DNA from: Fodinicurvata fenggangensis DSM 21160
GTDB lineage: Bacteria; Pseudomonadota; Alphaproteobacteria; Kiloniellales; DSM-21159
Direction: 5' to 3'
Assembly: GCF_000686045.1 (NCBI RefSeq)
Contig: NZ_JMLV01000006.1
Span: 1-64,000, forward strand
DNA length: 64,000 nucleotides
The translations under genes and the position numbers were made by a program. The notes beneath the pieces are model-generated. The model saw only the letters and a program-made list of their open reading frames with translations, did no database searches and had not been told where the DNA came from. How positions within the stretch are numbered: the stretch's first letter is position 1; each line of letters opens with the position of its first letter. Below, piece after piece: positions 34,677 to 43,620 of the stretch.

Positions 34677-34705
34677 CCTATATAGGCCTTTTGGTCGTTC
34701 GACAA
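34677..34705 (-). promoter_or_regulatory. Candidate ssrA promoter
   Basis: On the minus strand TTGTCG (34705-34700) and TATAGG (34682-34677) are separated by 17 bp, a sigma-70-like arrangement. Transcription would start near 34670, at the first hairpin of the acceptor piece. The sequence TATATA overlaps the -10 in a second register. Confidence 0.55.
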
Positions 34706-34845
34706 AAGACCACCTTGCGGGTTTTCCTCGGAATCTCCTGCTCGAACTCGTCATGGGATTTTCCGGATGACTGCGTTATGATTGTGGTTCCCCTGTATTA
34801 GGGAGATTCGTTTCAATCCAATCATCCCAGAGATTTATTCAGCCA

Positions 34846-35814
34846 ATGCCCGAGAAAGCACAATCGGCGCCGCAGGCCGCCCACCTGCTGGACGAAGAAC
34901 AAAGCCGCGCTATCGAGGAGGCGCGCGCGCGCAGGAGCGAGACCCGTCGCAGCGTTTCCGACGACCTGGAGGAAATTCTCTTCCAGCCGCTGCCTGTCCT
35001 CGATCATGGTTTCGTGCGGGTCATCGACTACATGGGCGATGATGCCGCCATCGTGCAGGCGGCGCGCGTCTCCTACGGACGGGGCACGCGCAAGGTCAGC
35101 GAGGACCGCGGGCTGATCCGCTATCTCATGCGTCACCGCCACACCACGCCTTTCGAGATGTGCGAGATCAAGTATCACATCAAATTGCCGATCTTCGTGG
35201 CTCGCCAATGGATTCGCCACCGCACCGCAAACGTGAACGAATACTCCGGGCGCTATTCGGTCATGGACAAGGAATTCTATATTCCAGCTCCCGAACACCT
35301 GGCCGCGCAGTCACGCAGCAATCGCCAGGGCCGCGGCGATGTCCTGGAAGGCGCTGAAGCCACGGAGGTTCTGGATATCCTGAAATCGGACTCCCGCAGG
35401 GCCTATGCCGATTACGAGAAGATCCTGAACGAGACCGAGGAGGGCGAAGTCCTGGACGAGAACCGCCAGGGTCTGGCGCGAGAACTGGCGCGCATGAACC
35501 TGCCAGTCAACTTCTATACCCAGTGGTACTGGAAAGTGGACCTGCACAACCTGTTGCACTTCCTCTCCCTGCGCGCCGACCCACATGCCCAGTACGAGAT
35601 TCGCGCCTATGCAGAAGTCATGCTGGAAACCGTGAAGCGCTGGACGCCCTTGGCCTACGAGGCCTTCACCGACTACGTCATGGGCGGAACGCATATCTCG
35701 AAGCAGGGCCTCGAGATCCTGCGCCGCATGCTGGACGGTGAAGAGGTAGTCCAGGAAACCAGCGGCCTCTCCCCCCGCGAATGGCGCGAGTTGATGGCCA
35801 GCCTGGGACGCTGA
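34846..35814 (+). CDS. thyX: FAD-dependent thymidylate synthase
   Basis: A 322-aa flavoenzyme making dTMP from dUMP with methylene-THF and NADPH, releasing THF rather than DHF. The ThyX motif [15 protein letters not shown] is present, preceded by [10 protein letters not shown], and [22 protein letters not shown] binds the nucleotide. It has an N-terminal extension of about 40 residues before the fold. It is divergent from ssrA across about 170 bp and close to the PTR1-like/folB genes, consistent with a DHFR-sparing folate cycle. Confidence 0.97.
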   Translation: MPEKAQSAPQAAHLLDEEQSRAIEEARARRSETRRSVSDDLEEILFQPLPVLDHGFVRVIDYMGDDAAIVQAARVSYGRGTRKVSEDRGLIRYLMRHRHTTPFEMCEIKYHIKLPIFVARQWIRHRTANVNEYSGRYSVMDKEFYIPAPEHLAAQSRSNRQGRGDVLEGAEATEVLDILKSDSRRAYADYEKILNETEEGEVLDENRQGLARELARMNLPVNFYTQWYWKVDLHNLLHFLSLRADPHAQYEIRAYAEVMLETVKRWTPLAYEAFTDYVMGGTHISKQGLEILRRMLDGEEVVQETSGLSPREWRELMASLGR

Positions 35815-35820
35815 TCGGCG

Positions 35821-37611
35821 TTATCCCCCTAGCGGCCGGGTCGCAGCCTCCAGCCATCGACCTGTCTCTGCATCGACCTGCGGCGCGATTTCACGCAGCA
35901 CCCGGGCGTGGTAACGATCCACCCAGTCCCTTTCCTCTCGGGTCAACAGGCTGGACTCGATGAGCCGGCGATCCAGGGGCGCCAGAGTCAGGGTCTCGAA
36001 CTCCAGCATGGACCGCTCGCCCTCCTGTTCGGCCGGCTGCACCACCACCAGGTTCTCGATGCGGATCCCGTAAGCCCCGGTCTTGTAGTAGCCGGGTTCG
36101 TTGGACAGGATCATGCCGGGCTGCAGGGCGACGCTATCGGGGCGTTTGGCAATGCGCTGCGGGCCTTCATGGACGTTCAGGTAGCTGCCTACGCCATGAC
36201 CGGTGCCGTGATCGTAGTCCAGGCCCACCTCCCACAATGGCCGCCTGGCCAGGACATCCAGCTGTCCCCCGGTGGTCCCCACAGGAAAACGGGCAGTCGC
36301 CAGAGCAATATGGCCCTTCAGAACCCGGGTATAGTTCCGGACCATTTCCTCGCTTGGCGCCCCGATGGCCAAGGTGCGGGTCACGTCCGTGGTTCCGTCC
36401 AGGTACTGGCCGCCGGAATCGACCAGGTAGAGTTCGCCCGGCTGCAAGTGGCGGTCGGATTCTTCCGTCACCCGGTAGTGCACGATGGCGCCATTCGGAC
36501 CGGAGCCCGAGATCGTCTCGAAGGAGGTGTCGCGGAAATGCTCGCCACTGCTCCGGAATTCCAGCAGGCGGCGTGACGCCTCCAACTCGCTCACACCTCC
36601 CTCGTCCACGGCCGCATCGAGCCAGGCCAGGAAGCGGCACAAGGCGGCCCCGTCCCTCAGGTGTGCGGCCCGTGTGCCGGCGACTTCGGTCTCGTTCTTG
36701 GCGGCCTTGGGCAGCTGACAGGGGTCTTGGCCGGTCCGGATATCGGCCTCGGCGCCACGCAGGCGGTCGAAGATCCAGGCCACCGCGCTCTCCGGCTCCA
36801 GGCGCACGGTCTTCCCACTCAGATCGCCCAGTGCCCCTGCGAATTCGTTGGATGGATGTATACGTACCGCTGAGCCGAGGCTGTCCGCGACCTCATCCGG
36901 AATGCGCCGGGAATCGATGAACCAGTCGACTGTCCCATCTGCATGCAGAATGGCGAAGGACAGCGCCAGTGGACAGTGCGGCACGTCCGTGCCCCGGACG
37001 TTCAAGAGCCAGGCGATGGAATCGCTGCGGGTCAGGACAACGGCATTTTCCTGGTTCGCGCTCAACTCGCCGGCAAGTCGCTGGCGCTTGCTCTCCACGC
37101 TTTCTCCGGCAAAGCCCAAGGGGTGAGTCTCCACACGGCTAGACGGAGGCTCAGGCCGGTCGTCCCAGATGCTGTCCAGCGGATTGTCGGGGCAGGCCAC
37201 GGCATAGCCGCCGACACGTTCGCATTCCGCCTTGAGCGCATCCACTTCCCTCTGGCTGTGGAGCCAGGGATCATAGCCGAGCTGCCCACCTTCGGGCAGC
37301 TGCTCATCCAACCAGGCCCGGCGCGGCGCGTCCACCACATGGCGGTAACTCCAGATCTCGGGATCGCATTCATTGCGAACCTGAAGTGTGTAGCGCCCAT
37401 CGACAAAGACCGCGGCGGCATCGGATAGAACGATGGCAAAGCCGGCCGAGCCAGTGAAACCGGTCAGCCAGGCCAGGCGTTCGGCGGAAGCGGGAACATA
37501 TTCGCCCTGATACTCATCGGAGCGGGGAACGATGAAACCGTCCAGGCCCCTGAGACGGAGTTCCGCTCTCAGGGCGGCGAGTCGGGATTTCTGCTTGCTG
37601 TGATCTGTCAT
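35821..37611 (-). CDS. Xaa-Pro aminopeptidase (M24B, long form)
   Basis: A 596-aa metallopeptidase removing the N-terminal residue before proline. Two creatinase-type N-terminal domains precede the pita-bread catalytic domain, whose ligands are visible in VDSGGQYLDGTTDVTRT (Asp pair), GTGHGVGSYLNVHEGP (His), LSNEPGYYKTGAYGIRIEN (Glu) and FETLTLAPLD (Glu). This three-domain layout resembles eukaryotic XPNPEP1 and is common in alphaproteobacteria. It converges with thyX (6-bp gap). A short ACCG-TT-CGGT palindrome lies 22 bp upstream of its start. Confidence 0.94.
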   Translation of the reverse strand: MTDHSKQKSRLAALRAELRLRGLDGFIVPRSDEYQGEYVPASAERLAWLTGFTGSAGFAIVLSDAAAVFVDGRYTLQVRNECDPEIWSYRHVVDAPRRAWLDEQLPEGGQLGYDPWLHSQREVDALKAECERVGGYAVACPDNPLDSIWDDRPEPPSSRVETHPLGFAGESVESKRQRLAGELSANQENAVVLTRSDSIAWLLNVRGTDVPHCPLALSFAILHADGTVDWFIDSRRIPDEVADSLGSAVRIHPSNEFAGALGDLSGKTVRLEPESAVAWIFDRLRGAEADIRTGQDPCQLPKAAKNETEVAGTRAAHLRDGAALCRFLAWLDAAVDEGGVSELEASRRLLEFRSSGEHFRDTSFETISGSGPNGAIVHYRVTEESDRHLQPGELYLVDSGGQYLDGTTDVTRTLAIGAPSEEMVRNYTRVLKGHIALATARFPVGTTGGQLDVLARRPLWEVGLDYDHGTGHGVGSYLNVHEGPQRIAKRPDSVALQPGMILSNEPGYYKTGAYGIRIENLVVVQPAEQEGERSMLEFETLTLAPLDRRLIESSLLTREERDWVDRYHARVLREIAPQVDAETGRWLEAATRPLGG

Positions 37612-37743
37612 GCACCAAGGCTAGAACAAGTTACCGTTCGGTTAAATCGCTATCCTGAATCCGGTCCCGGCGGAGGGCGATACCGTAGTTCCACGGGCTC
37701 TGCCATGCGTTGTGCACAGGCTGTCATGACGGGAGGACAAGGC

Positions 37744-37908
37744 ATGTCCGCCAAGCATTGCTGCGGTGCAAAAAGACTGCTGTTAAGTCGCTGTCAAGAG
37801 GAATATCTCTCTCCTTGTAAGGGCGACAAACACAGCGTTTCGGGCCGATACTCCGACCCACGCCCGGAATTGTTGCAATGCCGAAATTTGAAAGGTCGAG
37901 AAAAATGA
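37744..37908 (+). CDS. Cys-rich 54-aa ORF coupled to the DUF1127 gene (candidate leader peptide)
   Basis: GGGAGGA sits six bases before ATG 37744, and the stop TGA (37906-37908) overlaps the ATG of the DUF1127 gene (ATGA). The peptide is MSAKHCCGAKRLLLSRC followed by QEEYLSPCKGDKHS and a tail with one more Cys: five cysteines in 54 residues, net basic. I do not recognise a family. The strong ribosome site and exact coupling favour a real leader or small protein; coding bias is not decisive. The rest of the gap, 37612-37743, shows nothing else. Confidence 0.45.
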   Translation: MSAKHCCGAKRLLLSRCQEEYLSPCKGDKHSVSGRYSDPRPELLQCRNLKGREK

Positions 37909-38546
37909 CACGGCTAACGGAAGTTGAACTGGCGGAACTGAACAGAGCGAAGACTCTCGCCCAGCCGATGAACGTTCAGCAGGTTGTCGAGCAGGCCCAC
38001 CGCCTGCGTGCCCAGGCAACCGCTGACATGCTTGGAAGGGCAGCACGCGGTATGGTCCGCATGCTTCGCCTGAAGCAGCTGGGTGCCTACGCTGCACGGC
38101 AGGCCCTCTATGCCCGCACCTATCGCGAGCTGAGCCAGCTGAGCGATCGCAGCCTTGCGGACATTGGCATGACACGCTCCGAGATCGACAGCGTGGCACG
38201 CGAATTGAGCGAAACTGGCGTCCAGGCAACGCGCATAGAAGCCAAGGGTTATCTGACCCGTCTGCGCGAGCAGCTGGCCCACGCCCGGTTGCGTCGCGAG
38301 ACCCGCCGTCGCATTGCGGAGTTGGATGATCGCATGCTGCTCGATATTGGCATCAACCCGCAGGACAACCTGGATGCGGCCCTGGACCGGATCATGCGCG
38401 AGCGCAAGGCCAGCCGCACGGCCGCTCAGACCAATACAGCTACGAAGTCGAGCAAGAGTGTAGTCGGCGAAAAGCTTCGCACGGAATGGAATCGTCCCAT
38501 GAAGCCGGCCGCAAACCAGCCGGTGGAAGGCGCCCAGGCAGCCTGA
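37905..38546 (+). CDS. Protein with two DUF1127 domains
   Basis: A 213-aa protein with two copies of the short Arg-rich DUF1127 motif: TYRELSQLSDRSLADIGMTRSEI (about residues 81-103, in pieces YRELSQLSDRSLADIG and MTRSEI) and RRRIAELDDRMLLDIGINP (about 144-162). Known DUF1127 proteins usually carry one copy; small ones affect RNA turnover and phosphate or carbon metabolism. The helical N-terminus and the Thr/Lys-rich tail are not recognised. I start at ATG 37905, which has AAAGG upstream and overlaps the Cys-rich ORF. A strong terminator follows. Confidence 0.82.
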   Translation: MTRLTEVELAELNRAKTLAQPMNVQQVVEQAHRLRAQATADMLGRAARGMVRMLRLKQLGAYAARQALYARTYRELSQLSDRSLADIGMTRSEIDSVARELSETGVQATRIEAKGYLTRLREQLAHARLRRETRRRIAELDDRMLLDIGINPQDNLDAALDRIMRERKASRTAAQTNTATKSSKSVVGEKLRTEWNRPMKPAANQPVEGAQAA

Positions 38547-38573
38547 TCCTATTACAGGACGACTTGGCATTTT

Positions 38574-38610
38574 AAAAAGGAACGGCGGCTTCGGCCGCCG
38601 TTCCTTTTTT
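38574..38610 (+). terminator. Rho-independent terminator after the DUF1127 gene
   Basis: A long perfect stem (AAAAAGGAACGGCGGC / GCCGCCGTTCCTTTTT) with loop TTCG, ending in CCTTTTTT. A textbook intrinsic terminator, 28 bp past the stop codon; the A-run on the 5' side makes it potentially bidirectional. Confidence 0.96.
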
Positions 38611-38725
38611 GCGTTCTGCATGGCAGCCATGAACGCGTGACTTCTGGCCAAAAACCGTGGATCAGATAGTCTCTCCGGCCAGAAAGAAAACCCCGATTCA
38701 CAACACGCGGACGAGGACGGCGGAG

Positions 38726-39940
38726 ATGCGACAGGCCTGGTGGCGGACACCTCTGGTAGCCCTGATAGCGGCCGCCCTGATCCTGAGTCTCAGCATGGGT
38801 CTGCGCCAGACCTTCGGGCTCTTCATAGACCACCTGCACCTGTCCTCCGGAACATCGATTTCCGGCATTTCTCTTTCCATTGCCCTGCAAAACCTGCTTT
38901 GGGGCGCAGCAACTCCATTTGTCGGCATGCTCGCCGATCGCTACGGAACAGGCCGCTGCCTTGTGGGGGGCGGACTGCTTTACAGCGCAGGACTGACCAT
39001 GCTGGCATTCGCGGATTCGCCCCTCATGGTCCATCTGGGCGGCGGCCTCCTGGTCGGACTGGGCGTCGCGGCAACCGGCTTTCCACTGGTCCTGGCGGCC
39101 GTGGCCCGGGTCGCACCGGAGGAAAAACGCAGCACATGGCTGGGCATCGCCTCAGCCGGCGGTTCAGCGGGACAGTTTCTCCTTCTTCCGGCCACCCAGG
39201 CATCGATCAACAGCTTTGGCGGCAGCATGACCTTTATCCTGATGGCCGCCCTCGCCTTCATCATGGTGTTTTCTGCCGCCTCGCTCGCCGGCCGACCGGA
39301 ACAGCAGACCGGCATCGATGCCCAAAGCCTGTCCGCGGCAATCACGGAAGCCTATCGGCATAACGGCTTCCTGCTCCTGACGGCTGGCTTCTTCGTCTGC
39401 GGTTTTCACGTGGCTTTCATTGCCACCCACCTGCCCGGCTACATCGTCTCCTTCAACCTGCCGGCCTTCACGGGGGCCACGGCCCTGGGCATCATCGGAT
39501 TCTTCAACATCATCGGCAGCATGGGGGCCGGTACGCTGGGCGGACGATTCCGCAAGAAGTACCTGCTCTCAGGTATCTACCTCGCCCGCAGCCTGATTAT
39601 CGGCCTTTTCATGATCGCGCCCAAGACGGAACCCATGGTCTGGGCCTTCTCGGCCAGCTTCGGCCTGCTCTGGCTGTCGACCGTGCCGCTGACCAGTGGC
39701 CTCGTTGGCCAGATCTTCGGACCACGCTACATGGCGACCCTGTTCGGCATCGTCATGTTCAGCCATCAGGTTGGCGCCTTCTTCGGCGCCTGGCTGGGCG
39801 GACTCAGCGTGGACTATACGGGCGGCTATGAAAGCGTCTGGATCATATCGATCCTGCTGGGTCTGTTTGCCGCGGCCCTGCACTGGCCTATCTCCGACCG
39901 CCCCGTCGCACGCCTGACTGCCGGAAAAGCCGAGGGCTAG
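38726..39940 (+). CDS. MFS transporter (monocarboxylate/oxalate-formate type)
   Basis: A 404-aa inner-membrane protein with 12 predicted helices. The N-terminal SLSMGLRQTFGLFI, the loop GMLADRYGTGR (MFS motif A position) and HLPGYIVSFNLP fit the MCT-like branch of MFS permeases that carry small carboxylates. I start at ATG 38726, after GAGGACGGCGG. The rarD gene starts only four bases after its stop, so the two transporters are probably one transcript. Substrate unknown. Confidence 0.86.
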   Translation: MRQAWWRTPLVALIAAALILSLSMGLRQTFGLFIDHLHLSSGTSISGISLSIALQNLLWGAATPFVGMLADRYGTGRCLVGGGLLYSAGLTMLAFADSPLMVHLGGGLLVGLGVAATGFPLVLAAVARVAPEEKRSTWLGIASAGGSAGQFLLLPATQASINSFGGSMTFILMAALAFIMVFSAASLAGRPEQQTGIDAQSLSAAITEAYRHNGFLLLTAGFFVCGFHVAFIATHLPGYIVSFNLPAFTGATALGIIGFFNIIGSMGAGTLGGRFRKKYLLSGIYLARSLIIGLFMIAPKTEPMVWAFSASFGLLWLSTVPLTSGLVGQIFGPRYMATLFGIVMFSHQVGAFFGAWLGGLSVDYTGGYESVWIISILLGLFAAALHWPISDRPVARLTAGKAEG

Positions 39941-39943
39941 TTC

Positions 39944-40852
39944 ATGCATAACGAGCGCAAACAGGCGACCGTGGGCGTCCTCTATGGCCTGGCGGCCTTC
40001 TCTTTCTGGGGACTGGGTCCGATCTACTTCAAGGCCGTGGCTCATGTAGGCACCCTGGAGGTCATGGCCCATCGCGTGATCTGGTGTGTCCTGCTGCTGG
40101 CCTTGCTGGTCACGCTTGTCCGAAGCTGGCCGCGCATACTCTCGGCCCTGCACGACCGGCGCACACTCCTGTTGCTGGCCGCGTCGACAATCCTGATCAC
40201 GATCAACTGGACGACCTTCATCTACGGTGTAAATGCGGGCCGCGTGCTGGAAACGAGCCTGGGCTACTTCATCAATCCGCTGGTCACGGTTTTCCTGGGC
40301 ATGATCTTCCTCGGCGAGAAGCTCAGTCTCTGGCGCTGGATCAGTGTGGGCCTGGCTTTCATCGGGATCGGGATCATGGCCGTGGAGGTCAAGGGCCTGC
40401 CGTGGATATCACTGTCCCTTGCCTTTTCATTCGGATTCTACGGTCTGGTCCGAAAACAGGCGCCGTTGGAATCCTTCGAAGGGCTGTTTCTGGAAACCCT
40501 TCTGATATCCCCCATAGCCCTGGCTTTCCTCCTCTACCTGGATTGGGAGGGCATCGGGCATTTCCTGCACAGCGACCTGACGACGGACAGCCTGCTGATC
40601 CTGGCCGGTCCCGTGACGGCCCTGCCGCTGCTGTGGTTCACCAGCGCAGCGCGGCGCGTCCGGCTGTCCACCGTCGGCTTCATGCAGTACATCGCACCCA
40701 GCATGCAGTTCCTGTTGGCCGTCTTCCTGTTCGGTGAGACCTTCACGGACACCCACCTGATCACCTTTGGCCTGATCTGGTGCGGCCTGGTGATCTACAC
40801 CGGGGAAAGCTTCCACATGCGCCGGCAACGCAACCGCGCCGCCACCACCTGA
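39944..40852 (+). CDS. rarD: RarD-type EamA transporter
   Basis: A 302-aa ten-helix membrane protein. The N-terminus GVLYGLAAFSFWGLGPIYFK and EVMAHRVIWC, followed by NWTTFIYGVNAGRVLETSLGYFINPLV and GFMQYIAPSMQFLLAVF, are specific to the RarD (chloramphenicol-sensitive protein) branch of EamA transporters. The physiological substrate is unknown. It ends 7 bp from the convergent pyruvate kinase gene. Confidence 0.93.
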   Translation: MHNERKQATVGVLYGLAAFSFWGLGPIYFKAVAHVGTLEVMAHRVIWCVLLLALLVTLVRSWPRILSALHDRRTLLLLAASTILITINWTTFIYGVNAGRVLETSLGYFINPLVTVFLGMIFLGEKLSLWRWISVGLAFIGIGIMAVEVKGLPWISLSLAFSFGFYGLVRKQAPLESFEGLFLETLLISPIALAFLLYLDWEGIGHFLHSDLTTDSLLILAGPVTALPLLWFTSAARRVRLSTVGFMQYIAPSMQFLLAVFLFGETFTDTHLITFGLIWCGLVIYTGESFHMRRQRNRAATT

Positions 40853-40859
40853 TGCCCGG

Positions 40860-42275
40860 CTAGTCCACCCAGGCGATACGCAGCACGTTCGTGGCCCCGG
40901 GGGTCCCGAAGGGCACGCCGGCAGTGACCACCAGCTTGTCGCCCTGTTTGGCGAAGCCCTCCTGCACGGCCATGCGGGTCGCCTTCTTCACCATTTCCTG
41001 GAAATTGCGGACATCCGCCGTGTGCACGGAGTGAGCGCCCCACAGCATTACCAGGCGACGGGCTGTCTCGCGTCGCGAGGTCAGCAGCAGCAGCGGTGCG
41101 GTGGGCCGGCGGCGTGCCGCACGCAAGGCCGTGGAGCCACTGGTCGTATAGGTCACGATGGCCGCGGCCGAAATGGTCTGTGCCACCTGCGCCGCAGCCG
41201 AGGAAATGGCATCCGCAGCATTGGGCTCGGTCTCCGGATGCAGCGCCTCGATAATCGGCCGGTAGGTGGAATGCTGTTCCGTATGCTTGATGATGCGATC
41301 CATCATCTCCACGGACTCCACCGGATAGTGCCCTGCCGCGGATTCCGCTGAAAGCATCACGGCATCCGACCCGTCATAGATGGCCGTAGCCACGTCGGAG
41401 GCCTCGGCCCGGGTCGGGGCCGGCGAATCGACCATGGAGTCCAGCATCTGGGTCGCCACGACCACGGGCTTTCCAGCCAGGCGACAGGCCCGGATGATCT
41501 CCTTCTGGCGCCCGGGGACATCCTCCGGCGCCAGTTCGACACCCAGGTCGCCACGCGCCACCATGATGCCGTCGGACAGCTCGACCAGTTCGTCCAGGCA
41601 GTTGAGGGCGGCCGGCTTCTCGATCTTGGACATCACGGCGGCGCGTCCCTGTACCAGTCGGCGCAGTTCGGCCACATCCTCGGGACGCTGCACGAAGGAC
41701 AGCGCCACCCAGTCCACACCCAGTTCCATGCCGAAATCCAGGTCGGTGCGATCCTTCTCTGTCAGGGGCGAGAGGGGCATCACGACACCCGGCACATTCA
41801 CACCCTTGCGCTCGCTCAGGATCCCTCCGGTCACGACCTCGGTTTCGGCAAATTCCTGCCCCGTCTTCTTGACCTGCAAGCGCAACTTACCGTCGTCCAG
41901 CAGGATGATGGCCTCATCCTCCAGAGCCTTGAATATCTCGGGGTGGGGCAGGTTGACACGCGTGCCGTCTCCAGGAGAAGGATCAAGGTCAAGGCGGAAG
42001 GATTGCCCACGCTCCAGCCGGGTCTCGCCCTCCTGGAAACGCCCGACGCGCAACTTGGGGCCCTGAAGGTCCTGCAGGATGGCAATCGGACGCCCGCTGT
42101 CCGTCTCGAGGTTGCGGAGTGTCTGATAACGCGCTCGATGATCTTCGGGCTCGCCATGACTGAAATTCAGGCGAAAGACGTCCGCACCGGCATCGAACAG
42201 CTTGCGGATGACATCCGGGCCCGAACTGGCCGGCCCCAATGTGGCAACAATCTTGGCATTACGTGCTCGTCTCAT
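40860..42275 (-). CDS. pyk: Pyruvate kinase
   Basis: A 471-aa glycolytic enzyme converting PEP and ADP to pyruvate and ATP. Motifs are KIVATLGPASSG, RLNFSHGEPEDH, MSKIEKPAALNCLDELVELSDGIMVARGDLG (catalytic Lys and metal Glu/Asp, given in part) and TQMLDSM, followed by the C-terminal allosteric domain. Its ATG overlaps the stop of the glycerate kinase gene upstream, linking lower glycolysis with glycerate entry at 2-phosphoglycerate. Confidence 0.97.
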   Translation of the reverse strand: MRRARNAKIVATLGPASSGPDVIRKLFDAGADVFRLNFSHGEPEDHRARYQTLRNLETDSGRPIAILQDLQGPKLRVGRFQEGETRLERGQSFRLDLDPSPGDGTRVNLPHPEIFKALEDEAIILLDDGKLRLQVKKTGQEFAETEVVTGGILSERKGVNVPGVVMPLSPLTEKDRTDLDFGMELGVDWVALSFVQRPEDVAELRRLVQGRAAVMSKIEKPAALNCLDELVELSDGIMVARGDLGVELAPEDVPGRQKEIIRACRLAGKPVVVATQMLDSMVDSPAPTRAEASDVATAIYDGSDAVMLSAESAAGHYPVESVEMMDRIIKHTEQHSTYRPIIEALHPETEPNAADAISSAAAQVAQTISAAAIVTYTTSGSTALRAARRRPTAPLLLLTSRRETARRLVMLWGAHSVHTADVRNFQEMVKKATRMAVQEGFAKQGDKLVVTAGVPFGTPGATNVLRIAWVD

Positions 42276-43561
42276 TCTCTCGTCTTCCCTTCCGGAAGTA
42301 TAAGAACCGCCCTGAAGTCATTCACATTGGTAAGAGTCGGCCCGGTCATGATCAAATCGTCCAGGGTCGCAAAACACCAATAGGCGTCGTTGTCTTCCAG
42401 CAACTGGCTCGGAGTCAAACCCGCTTCCTTCGCGCGCCGCAAACTGTCGGGATCGAACAGGGCGCCGGCATTGTCTTCCGTCCCGTCCAGGCCATCCGTA
42501 TCGCAGGCCAATGCCAGGACTCCGGGCTGCCCCTGCAGATCGATCATCATGGACAGCAGGAACTCCAGATTGCGCCCTCCGCGCCCCTGCCCTCGGACGG
42601 TCACGGTGGTCTCTCCTCCCGACAGCAGAACGCAGGGCGCAGCAGCGGGCTGGCCATGTCCTTGCACCTGCCGCGCAATGCCGGCCATCACGCGCCCCAG
42701 CTCGCGTGCCTCGCCCTCGATCGCATTGCCAAGGATAAGCGGTGTTTTTCCAGCCTCCCGCGCCTGGTCAGCCGCAGCCTCCAAGGCATCTTGAGGGGTT
42801 GCGATCATGTGGAAGCTTGCGCTCTCCAGTCTGGGATCGCCGGGCTTGGGCGTCTCCGCTTCGGCTTCCTCGAAACGGCGGCGCACAGCATTGGGGGTCT
42901 CGATTCTGTACTTTTTCAGGATAGCAAGGGCTTCGCCATAGGTCGTTGAATCCGCCACGGTCGGCCCCGAAGCGATAACACCCGGCTCATCGCCTGGCAC
43001 ATCCGAGATTGCAAAGGTCAGCACCTTCGCCGGCGCGGCAGCCGCGGCCAGACGCCCACCCTTGATGGCGGAGAGATGCTTGCGAACGCAGTTGATTTCC
43101 GCGATGTCCGCTCCACACCGCAACAGCGCCTTGTTGACCGAACGCTTGTCCTCAAGACTGATTCCCTTTGCCGGCAGGGACAGCAGGGCCGACCCCCCGC
43201 CAGATATCAGGCACACCAGTGTATCGCCGTCTTCCAGGCTTTCCGCCAGTTCCAGGATACGCCGGGCTGCCTGCTGCCCAACTTCGTCGGGCACTGGATG
43301 GGCCGCCTCGATCACTTCTATGGAACGGCAGGCTGCACCGTGGTCGTAACGGGTGATCACAATGCCTTCCAGATCCTCACCCCAGGCTTTCTCAAGTGCC
43401 TGCGCCATGGAAGCCGCCGCCTTGCCGGCCCCGACCACGACGCAACGGCCGCTGCTGGGCCGCTCGGGAAGCGCGGGTGGCAGGACCTGTAGCGGATCGG
43501 CGGCGGACACGGCCGCCTGGAACAGGGATTGGAGAAAGCTCCGGCTTTCACGAAAGGTCAT
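42272..43561 (-). CDS. Glycerate 2-kinase (MOFRL family, TtuD/GckA-like)
   Basis: A 429-aa cytosolic kinase that phosphorylates D-glycerate to 2-phosphoglycerate. The N-terminal DUF4147 domain has VVGAGKAAASMAQALE, RYDHGAACRSIEVIEAAHPVPDE and CLISGGGSALLSLP; the C-terminal MOFRL domain has VLLSGGETTVTVRGQGRGGRN and ACDTDGLDGTEDNAGA. Older annotations call such proteins hydroxypyruvate reductase (TtuD). Translationally coupled to pyk; a FadR-type regulator lies 59 bp upstream on the same strand. Confidence 0.92.
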   Translation of the reverse strand: MTFRESRSFLQSLFQAAVSAADPLQVLPPALPERPSSGRCVVVGAGKAAASMAQALEKAWGEDLEGIVITRYDHGAACRSIEVIEAAHPVPDEVGQQAARRILELAESLEDGDTLVCLISGGGSALLSLPAKGISLEDKRSVNKALLRCGADIAEINCVRKHLSAIKGGRLAAAAAPAKVLTFAISDVPGDEPGVIASGPTVADSTTYGEALAILKKYRIETPNAVRRRFEEAEAETPKPGDPRLESASFHMIATPQDALEAAADQAREAGKTPLILGNAIEGEARELGRVMAGIARQVQGHGQPAAAPCVLLSGGETTVTVRGQGRGGRNLEFLLSMMIDLQGQPGVLALACDTDGLDGTEDNAGALFDPDSLRRAKEAGLTPSQLLEDNDAYWCFATLDDLIMTGPTLTNVNDFRAVLILPEGKTRE

Positions 43562-43620
43562 TGTTTTTCCGGTCGCTCCCCTCTGTCAGGCATGTTCCGG
43601 CCGGCCACATGCCGGCAGGG

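Noticed and set aside
34470-34754. A 94-codon minus-strand frame across ssrA
   Set aside because: It lies across the tmRNA acceptor and coding pieces; the RNA structure and tag explain the conservation.
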